Source: Alphaproteobacteria bacterium (GTDB lineage Bacteria > Pseudomonadota > Alphaproteobacteria > Micavibrionales > Micavibrionaceae). From it: DNA of 6,321 nt. The stretch covers positions 1-6,321 of the forward strand of contig JALZUF010000012.1 in the NCBI GenBank assembly GCA_023301785.1, given 5' to 3'. Under the pieces are notes generated by a model. That model was not told the origin of the DNA, did not search any database, and worked only from the letters and a program-made list of their open reading frames with translations. Of the stretch, positions 1 through 3,954 are shown one piece after another. The position numbers and the translations under genes were made by a program. Each line of letters opens with the position of its first letter. Positions within the stretch are counted from its first letter, which is position 1.

Positions 1-108
1 TGGAGCGTCAACGAAATTCGCGCCAAAATGAATAAGAATGGTCAAAACTTTGATATCAAAGAAACAATGAAGAACGAGCCATGGTGGGAAGATATGTGGA
101 ACGAGTAA
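1..108 (+). CDS. C-terminal end of an unidentified protein (5' end outside window)
   Basis: An open frame runs from the first base to a TAA at 106-108 and gives 35 residues with no upstream stop, so this is the tail of a gene that begins before the window. The tail is hydrophilic and mixed-charge, with a Lys/Asn-rich middle (MNKNGQNFDIK) and a Trp- and acid-rich end (EPWWEDMWNE). It has no membrane segment and no motif that I recognise. I cannot assign a family from 35 residues. It converges on the small membrane protein gene at 137-433, with 28 bp between the stop codons. That the frame is coding is an inference from its clean end and sensible composition. Confidence 0.6.
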   Translation, partial: WSVNEIRAKMNKNGQNFDIKETMKNEPWWEDMWNE

Positions 109-114
109 AACTCG
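102..114. repeat. Short hairpin overlapping a stop codon; possible weak convergent terminator
   Basis: CGAGT (102-106) and ACTCG (110-114) form a perfect 5-bp stem with an AAA loop. It spans the TAA of the upstream partial gene and lies about 23 bp beyond the stop of the minus-strand membrane protein gene. Neither strand has a clear run of T directly after the stem, so it does not look like a strong intrinsic terminator. Its position between two converging genes is the only further support. Confidence 0.25.
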
Positions 115-136
115 ATAAAATCCACGTTGCTTAAGG

Positions 137-433
137 TTATTTATTTTTCACTTTTTTGATAATAAGGCCTAATAAACAGCTAAGCCCTATCCAAAAAAAT
201 GAACTGCCAACAAGGTAAATCATCTCACTTTGGCTGGTCATGTTCTTCAAACGGAACATACCTAAATTGAAGGTCTCATCAATAAACAGCATAGGGCCAA
301 AAAATAAAACGGCAGTCACAACATACCCTGTTTCATTTCTTGTGCTGATATCTAATACGAATGAAACGAGCATGAGAATTACAAAAAGTAATAACGGAAT
401 AACGTAAATCCAATATTTGAAAATACTTTTCAT
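137..433 (-). CDS. Small membrane protein, three predicted helices, downstream of hemA
   Basis: The product is 98 residues and I do not recognise its family. Hydrophobic stretches at about residues 7-27, 37-51 and 72-92 suggest three membrane-spanning helices, with a short polar loop at 28-36 and a longer one at 52-71. The C-terminus is basic (KKVKNK), which would favour a cytoplasmic tail under the positive-inside rule. There is no cleavable signal peptide and no catalytic motif. The ATG at 433 lies one base after the hemA stop (TAA-A-ATG) and the Shine-Dalgarno sequence is poor (GAAGACGG, inside the hemA end). Translation therefore probably depends on ribosomes finishing hemA. Co-transcription with hemA is well supported by the spacing; a role in heme metabolism or membrane anchoring is only a guess. 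Confidence 0.75.
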   Translation of the reverse strand: MKSIFKYWIYVIPLLLFVILMLVSFVLDISTRNETGYVVTAVLFFGPMLFIDETFNLGMFRLKNMTSQSEMIYLVGSSFFWIGLSCLLGLIIKKVKNK

Positions 434-434
434 T

Positions 435-1658
435 TTAAGCCGTCTTCAAATTTAAAATTTCATGCTCTTGATAAAGGGCTGTTAACACAGAAACCATTTT
501 ATCAATGTCTGCTTTACTGTGCGCCGCCGTTGCAGTTAGGCGCATACGCTCTGTTCCTTTGGGAACGGTAGGGTAGTTAATAGGTTGTACATAAATGTCA
601 TGTTCTTTTAACAACGTGTCTGTCACCGCTTTACAGCAATGCGCATCGCCCACAATCAATGGGACAATATGGCTGTCGCCTTTTAGGTATGGCAGGTTAT
701 TTTTGTCTAATTGTTGTTTTAAATATTTGGCATTACTGTGCGCGCGCATACGCTCAATTTCTGATGTCTTCAAATATTCAACACTGGCCAAAGCACCCGC
801 CAATGTTGCAGGCGGCAAAGCTGTTGTAAAAATAAAACCAGCAGCAAAGGAGCGTATCGCATCAATCATTGCGTGTGATCCTGTAATAAAACCACCCATC
901 AAACCATAAGCTTTACCAAACGTGCCTTCCAAGATATCAACTTGATCTAACAAGCCGCGCTCTTCGGCGATACCGCCGCCTGTCGCGCCGTATAAACCAA
1001 CGGCGTGTACTTCATCCAAGTAAGTCATGGCATTATATTGTTTAGCCAAGGCACAGATTTCCTCAATAGGGGCAATATCACCTTCCATCGAATATACAGA
1101 TTCAAAAGCTATAATTTTGGGGCGCATTGGATCAGATTTTTTTAGCAAACTTTCTAAATGCTCTATATCATTATGACGATAGACGTGTGCTTCGCCTTTG
1201 CCGGATTTTATACCATGAATCATTGACGCATGATTAAGCGCATCAGAATATATAATTGGCGCATCCAGCAGTTTAATAAGCGTACTAAGCGCGCCTTCGT
1301 TTGCCACATAACCCGATGAAAAAACAAGCGCGGCTTCTTTTTGATGTAGATCCGCAAGCGCGGCTTCCAAATCAACGTGTAATTTTTGCGTCCCTGAAAT
1401 ATTACGTGTACCACCTGCGCCTGCGCCGTGATTATCAATGGCATTATGCATAGCCTCTAAAACAACTTTGTTTTGCCCCATACCCATATAGTCATTTGAA
1501 CACCAAACGGTGACTTGTTTTGATGATCCATCAGGCGCGTGGTAAATGGCCTTGGGAAACTGCCCACATAAACGCTCCAGCGGGGCAAATACGCGATAAC
1601 GCCCTTCTTGATGCAGGGTGTTTAGGCGTTGTTTGTATATGTCATTATAATCAATCAT
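435..1658 (-). CDS. hemA: 5-aminolevulinate synthase (ALAS, C4 pathway)
   Basis: This PLP-dependent enzyme condenses glycine with succinyl-CoA to give 5-aminolevulinate, CO2 and CoA, the first step of heme synthesis in Alphaproteobacteria; it acts in the cytoplasm. The 407-residue length matches the family. Visible motifs, in order: EGRYR (18-22), VWCSNDYMGMG (51-61), glycine-rich GAGAGGTRNISGT (78-90), NHASM (142-146) with the His that stacks on PLP, ESVYSMEGD (186-194), LDEVHAVG (214-221) with Asp215 and His218, GTFGKAYG (245-252) with Lys249 as the PLP Schiff-base lysine, and VQPINYPTVPKGTERMR (357-373). The WCSNDY, NYPTVPKGTER and TRNISGT motifs favour ALAS over the related KBL and BioF enzymes. 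The usual GTLAKA reads GTFGKA here, a mild variant. No Cys-Pro heme-regulatory motif is seen. The start has only a weak ribosome-binding site. A membrane-protein gene follows after one base. Confidence 0.96.
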   Translation of the reverse strand: MIDYNDIYKQRLNTLHQEGRYRVFAPLERLCGQFPKAIYHAPDGSSKQVTVWCSNDYMGMGQNKVVLEAMHNAIDNHGAGAGGTRNISGTQKLHVDLEAALADLHQKEAALVFSSGYVANEGALSTLIKLLDAPIIYSDALNHASMIHGIKSGKGEAHVYRHNDIEHLESLLKKSDPMRPKIIAFESVYSMEGDIAPIEEICALAKQYNAMTYLDEVHAVGLYGATGGGIAEERGLLDQVDILEGTFGKAYGLMGGFITGSHAMIDAIRSFAAGFIFTTALPPATLAGALASVEYLKTSEIERMRAHSNAKYLKQQLDKNNLPYLKGDSHIVPLIVGDAHCCKAVTDTLLKEHDIYVQPINYPTVPKGTERMRLTATAAHSKADIDKMVSVLTALYQEHEILNLKTA

Positions 1659-1682
1659 TATTTATTCATTCGCATTATCGAA

Positions 1683-1711
1683 TTTTCAGATATACTTAAC
1701 CATACTACATT
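1683..1711 (+). promoter_or_regulatory. Candidate promoter for the PfkB-family gene
   Basis: TTTTCA (1683-1688) and TACATT (1706-1711) lie 17 bp apart, each matching four of six bases of the sigma-70 consensus. A start near 1718 would leave a leader of about 22 nt before the ATG at 1740. It overlaps the candidate hemA promoter on the other strand. This is pattern matching only. Confidence 0.3.
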
Positions 1712-1718
1712 GGCACAA
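1689..1718 (-). promoter_or_regulatory. Candidate promoter for hemA
   Basis: On the minus strand, TTGTGC (1718-1713) is followed after 18 bp by TATATC (1694-1689), each a partial sigma-70 match. Transcription would start near 1682 and give a leader of about 24 nt. The hemA and PfkB genes diverge from 81 bp, so some promoter must lie here, but the exact boxes are uncertain. Confidence 0.3.
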
Positions 1719-1728
1719 CAAGCAATTT

Positions 1729-1732
1729 AGGA
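1729..1732 (+). promoter_or_regulatory. Ribosome-binding site of the PfkB-family gene
   Basis: AGGA ends 7 nt before the ATG at 1740, a good Shine-Dalgarno match at normal spacing. It fixes the chosen start. Confidence 0.6.
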
Positions 1733-1739
1733 CAAATAA

Positions 1740-2672
1740 ATGATTATTGTTTTCGGCTCTATTTATATGAAATTGGATATGACGGTCAAGCGTTTTCCAG
1801 AAAACGATGGTATAGCTTTGTCACATACATATACAATGACGCCCAGTGGCCGCGCCGCCAATCAAGCATTGGCTGGCGCAAGATGCGGTGCCAAAACCGC
1901 ATTGGTTGGACGCGTTGGTGATGATGGGCCAGGCTTACGCATTCTACAAAGCTTAAAGCGTAACGGTGTCATGACATCAGGCGTAGCAAAATGTACTGAA
2001 TTTCCAACGGGGATTGCGACGCTTGTGCATGATCAAGCAGGTAGCGAGCGCACATTTCTTGCCTTAGGGGCAAACAGCCTCATAAGTGCCGACCAAGCAC
2101 CGTCCGATATTTTTCGTGAAAAGAATGTGTTACTTACGCAATTAGAAATCCCATTAGAGCAAAATGCGATGGTGATGAAAGCCGCCTATGATAAAAAATC
2201 AAAAGTTGTCTTAAACGCGTCATCTTTATCAACGCTGCCATTACCATTATTAGGCTTGGTTGATTATATGATTATTAATGAAAAACGTGTTTTGCAATTC
2301 GCGCAAAAATTAGACTTAGGTACTTTTAAAGACACAGTATCTGCCATGAGCGCAATCGCCAAAAAAGCGAACTTAACGTGCGTATCTTTTAATGAAAACG
2401 GCAGCGCACTGGCAAAATTTCCTGATGGAAAGGGCTATAAAATTAAACCACAAAAGACTATTGTTGTTGAAGATCTAGCCGGCTCGGAAGATTGTTTTTG
2501 CGGGACGTTCACCGCATGCTTACATGAAGGAAAGCCAATAATTGACGCTTTGAAATCTTCTATTGTTGCGTATGCCATTGTGGCAGGCCAAAAAGGGGAA
2601 GAGGAAGTTTATCCATACTTTGAAGGTGTTCAGGAAGAAGCGGAAGGTTATGGAGACGTAAAACCGTTATAA
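1740..2672 (+). CDS. Divergent ribokinase-like (PfkB family) protein
   Basis: The 310-residue length and motif order fit the PfkB/ribokinase superfamily, which phosphorylates sugars, nucleosides and related alcohols using ATP. Visible landmarks are an N-terminal beta strand IIVFGS (2-7), SGRAANQALAGARCGAKTALVGRVGDD-type core at 36-62 corresponding to the first family signature, QLEIPLE (134-140), an NE pair at 180-181, and EDLAGSED (244-251) for the second signature, with Asp251 at the catalytic-base position. Several key residues differ from ribokinase: GGKGANQA reads SGRAANQA, the sugar-binding N-x-D after the first strand reads Y-M-K (9-11), and the anion-hole motif GAGD reads GSED with Glu250 before the base. 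Substrate and even activity are therefore open. The C-terminal 20 residues are strongly acidic. The gene diverges from hemA and stands alone, so context gives no substrate. Confidence 0.85.
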   Translation: MIIVFGSIYMKLDMTVKRFPENDGIALSHTYTMTPSGRAANQALAGARCGAKTALVGRVGDDGPGLRILQSLKRNGVMTSGVAKCTEFPTGIATLVHDQAGSERTFLALGANSLISADQAPSDIFREKNVLLTQLEIPLEQNAMVMKAAYDKKSKVVLNASSLSTLPLPLLGLVDYMIINEKRVLQFAQKLDLGTFKDTVSAMSAIAKKANLTCVSFNENGSALAKFPDGKGYKIKPQKTIVVEDLAGSEDCFCGTFTACLHEGKPIIDALKSSIVAYAIVAGQKGEEEVYPYFEGVQEEAEGYGDVKPL

Positions 2673-2689
2673 GCTAGCAAGCTAGGCTT
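2671..2689. terminator. Possible hairpin between convergent genes
   Basis: AAGCTAG (2671-2677), a CAAG loop and CTAG-G-CTT (2682-2689) can pair as a seven-base-pair stem with one bulged G. It overlaps the stop of the PfkB gene (2670-2672) and contains the stop of the convergent small gene (2684-2682). No T-run follows on either strand, so termination is only suggested by position. Confidence 0.3.
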
Positions 2690-2870
2690 TGACGTTAACG
2701 TTCGTACCACGAACGGGGGAGCTTGGAACACTAGCCGCTGCGGATTGCAATAAATCCGCAATCTGTTTATCAGATTCCGCATTTTGCTTAATCGCGTTCA
2801 ACGCCAGATCATTTCTGGTTGCTGCGACTTGTAATGCTACTCCTGTAGTGGCGTCCATAGAATTCCCCAT
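2682..2870 (-). CDS. YjfB-like small protein (putative motility-associated family)
   Basis: The product has 62 residues, or 58 if translation starts at Met5. It is a small, soluble-looking, Ala/Gln/Asn-rich protein: an amphipathic helix (about 6-45), then a short VPSSP hinge and a polar end RGTNVNVKA. This build (an N-terminal MDxxx start, a helix with AIKQNAE then DLLQSAA, a Pro-containing linker and an R-G-x-x-V-N tail) resembles the YjfB family of small bacterial proteins annotated as putative motility proteins, whose function is not established. The match is from memory of the family pattern, so I rate it moderate. The first ATG (2870) has no well-placed ribosome site (AGAGGTG is 18 nt away), while ATG 2858 has GGGGA 5 nt upstream. 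The later start is therefore plausible. An extended -10 element lies upstream and no flagellar gene is nearby. Confidence 0.65.
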   Translation of the reverse strand: MGNSMDATTGVALQVAATRNDLALNAIKQNAESDKQIADLLQSAAASVPSSPVRGTNVNVKA

Positions 2871-2895
2871 AAATTAAAATAATTAATTCACCTCT

Positions 2896-2904
2896 ATAAT
2901 ATCA
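2896..2904 (-). promoter_or_regulatory. Extended -10 promoter element for the YjfB-like gene
   Basis: Minus-strand TGATATTAT (2904-2896) is a TG-n plus near-consensus -10 (TATTAT). Transcription would start near 2889, about 19 nt before the first ATG. No convincing -35 box is seen, which extended -10 promoters can do without. Confidence 0.35.
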
Positions 2905-2906
2905 CA

Positions 2907-2957
2907 AAAAGGATTAACTTTTTATAAATAAGTTCAATTTTTGGGAAAAATCCTTTT
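2907..2957. repeat. Nested inverted repeats in intergenic region
   Basis: AAAAGGATT (2907-2915) and AATCCTTTT (2949-2957) are perfect 9-bp inverted repeats. Inside them AACTT (2916-2920) and AAGTT (2930-2934) form a second short stem around a 9-nt loop. The region lies between the YjfB-like promoter and the metallopeptidase-like gene. It could be a structured leader, an operator or chance in AT-rich DNA. Confidence 0.35.
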
Positions 2958-2990
2958 ATGTCATTGTGAAAGCGGCGAAAGAGGCGTAAC

Positions 2991-3033
2991 TTTGTATTAT
3001 TACAAAATACAAACGCATGCATTGCAATACAAA
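2991..3033. repeat. Three copies of octamer TTTGTATT / AATACAAA
   Basis: TTTGTATT occurs at 2991-2998. Its complement AATACAAA occurs at 3006-3013 and again at 3026-3033, exactly 20 bp later. The first two copies form an inverted repeat with a 7-bp centre. They end 24 bp before the ATG at 3058, a position suited to an operator, but no regulator is identified. Confidence 0.35.
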
Positions 3034-3047
3034 GGCTTGAAAAGGTT

Positions 3048-3053
3048 AGGGGG
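3048..3053 (+). promoter_or_regulatory. Ribosome-binding site that sets the start of the metallopeptidase-like gene
   Basis: AGGGGG ends 4 nt before ATG 3058. The frame stays open upstream to a TTG at 2941, but this strong site and the start of family similarity after 3058 favour the internal ATG. Confidence 0.6.
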
Positions 3054-3057
3054 CGAT

Positions 3058-3486
3058 ATGAATCAACAAATTTTAATGAATTTCTCAATGGCGCCAACCG
3101 AAGATGATATTTCTGTGATTGCAACCAACCAGCTTGAGACAATGCCCGATGAGTTGATCGAGCATGTCGAAAAACTAACCATTCAAATTGAAGATATGCC
3201 AGACGAGACAACGGAAAGTGATCTTGAACTGGATGACCCATACGAGTTATTGGTTTTGTATAAAGCGGGTAAGGAGCTTACCCCTGGTGTAGAAACCAAA
3301 GTTGCTAATGATGATGATGTCCTTATTCTATATCGCCGTTCTATCTTGGATGCATGGTGCGAAACAGGTGAAGATCTAACGCAAATTGTACGCGAATCCA
3401 TGATCGAAGAAATCGGCAATCATTTTGAATTTTCTGATGATGATATCGAATCCATGAACAGCCAACATTATCAGGGCATGCTCTGA
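3058..3486 (+). CDS. Minimal metallopeptidase-family protein lacking the HExxH zinc ligands
   Basis: The 142-residue product matches the small zincin-like family often annotated as metallopeptidase family protein (Pfam Zincin_1 / DUF1025). Alphaproteobacterial members have the same order of elements: an APTxDDI start (12-18 here), an IEDMPDE segment (44-50), DDPYELLVLYKAG (59-71), VLILYRRSILDAWCETGEDL (88-107) and then the active-site helix. In typical members that helix reads HEIGHHFGFSD. Here it reads EEIGNHFEFSD (117-127): the first zinc His is Glu117, the second is Asn121 and the conserved Gly is Glu124. Only Glu118, His122 and Asp127 remain. By the HExxHxxGxxD rule this protein should not bind catalytic zinc in the usual way, so it may be an inactive relative or have another role. 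The reading frame is intact and not eroded elsewhere. The start at 3058 is supported by its ribosome site. Confidence 0.85.
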   Translation: MNQQILMNFSMAPTEDDISVIATNQLETMPDELIEHVEKLTIQIEDMPDETTESDLELDDPYELLVLYKAGKELTPGVETKVANDDDVLILYRRSILDAWCETGEDLTQIVRESMIEEIGNHFEFSDDDIESMNSQHYQGML

Positions 3487-3496
3487 AATAAATTTA

Positions 3497-3525
3497 TTGA
3501 CATAAAATAAAAATCATTTTAAGTT
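3497..3525 (+). promoter_or_regulatory. Candidate promoter of the small frameshifted gene
   Basis: A perfect -35 TTGACA (3497-3502) is followed after 17 bp by TAAGTT (3520-3525), a weak -10 matching three of six bases. The predicted start near 3532 leaves about 25 nt before ATG 3557. The -35 box overlaps a perfect 12-bp palindrome (3487-3498) just after the preceding stop codon. Confidence 0.4.
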
Positions 3526-3556
3526 CCTTTTATTAATTTTATTGGGAAAGAGCGTT

Positions 3557-3944
3557 ATGACTGGTCAAACATTAGAAGATAGTGGGTTTCAGTATGTGTT
3601 TCAACATACTGGTTTTCAGAAAGATATTGATCCGGATTCTAGACAAAAAAGGTCATATACACAGCTTTACGCGTGCCTCTGATGGAGCTAGCTTAACTTT
3701 AAATGCACCAGAAGTTGCCGAAGTCATGACTGCGTTAAATGATGTTGATCATTTTGGTATGAGTCAAAGAAATTTTTCAGATAACTTAAATGCAAAAGCA
3801 TTAAAATCCAAGAGTCCTAATGTTAGTGCTTTTCTGCTTTCAGCAGCTACAGCCCTTGATAAAAAAGATGGAACGAAAGCACTTAATGCTCAAAGAGTAG
3901 GCTTATCCTCTACAGGTGTAAAATCTGTATGCGCTGTTGCTTAG
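3557..3944 (+). pseudogene. Small gene of unknown function, interrupted by a frameshift at A6
   Basis: From ATG 3557, preceded by GGGAAAGAG, the frame encodes a hydrophilic start (MTGQTLEDSGFQYVFQHTGF...) and stops at 3680-3682 after 41 residues. A +1-shifted frame is open from there to TAG 3942-3944 with matching polar composition. The two join at the A6 run 3645-3650: with five A instead of six, the frames fuse into one 128-residue protein that passes through DSRQKGHIHSFTRAS. The joined protein has no membrane segment and no motif I know; its second half is rich in Ala, Asn, Ser and Lys. Alternatively, the second frame starts alone at GTG 3582 (120 residues), but that gives an unlike, Ile/Leu/Phe-rich beginning. 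Whether this is a true pseudogene, a slippage-rescued gene or a base-count error cannot be told from one sequence. The gene converges on htpG with 10 bp between the stops. Confidence 0.6.
3590..3611. repeat. Perfect 8-bp hairpin in the 5' part of the frameshifted gene
   Basis: CAGTATGT (3590-3597) and ACATACTG (3604-3611) are perfect inverted repeats around the 6-nt loop GTTTCA. Near-identical GGTTTCAG and GGTTTTCAG flank it. It lies about 33 nt into the frame from ATG 3557. It could be a transcript hairpin or a protein-binding site. Confidence 0.45.
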
Positions 3945-3954
3945 AGGTAATGCG

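Noticed and set aside
595..909. Plus-strand open frame of 104 codons inside hemA
   Set aside because: It lies antisense within a clearly coding ALAS gene, has no ribosome site and no family resemblance.
1220..1444. Second minus-strand open frame inside hemA
   Set aside because: It is an out-of-frame shadow of the ALAS glycine-rich region and its product has no sensible motif.
2689..2877. Plus-strand open frame of 62 codons opposite the YjfB-like gene
   Set aside because: The minus-strand frame has the better family resemblance, composition and promoter; this one is its mirror.
2941..3057. Upstream extension of the metallopeptidase-like frame from TTG 2941
   Set aside because: The 39 extra residues resemble no part of the family, the segment covers repeats, and a strong ribosome site serves ATG 3058.
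2894..3241. Minus-strand open frame of 115 codons opposite the metallopeptidase-like gene
   Set aside because: It is antisense to a gene with recognisable family motifs, and its composition looks random.
3487..3534. Intrinsic terminator after the metallopeptidase-like gene
   Set aside because: The pairings present (AATAAATTTATT, and AATAAAA with TTTTATT) are entirely A/T, so too weak to call a terminator, and they overlap a better promoter match.
3645..3650. Programmed -1 ribosomal frameshift site at the A6 run
   Set aside because: The codons (CAA AAA AGG) do not give an in-phase X-XXY-YYZ heptamer, and the shift needed is +1, so a -1 signal does not fit.
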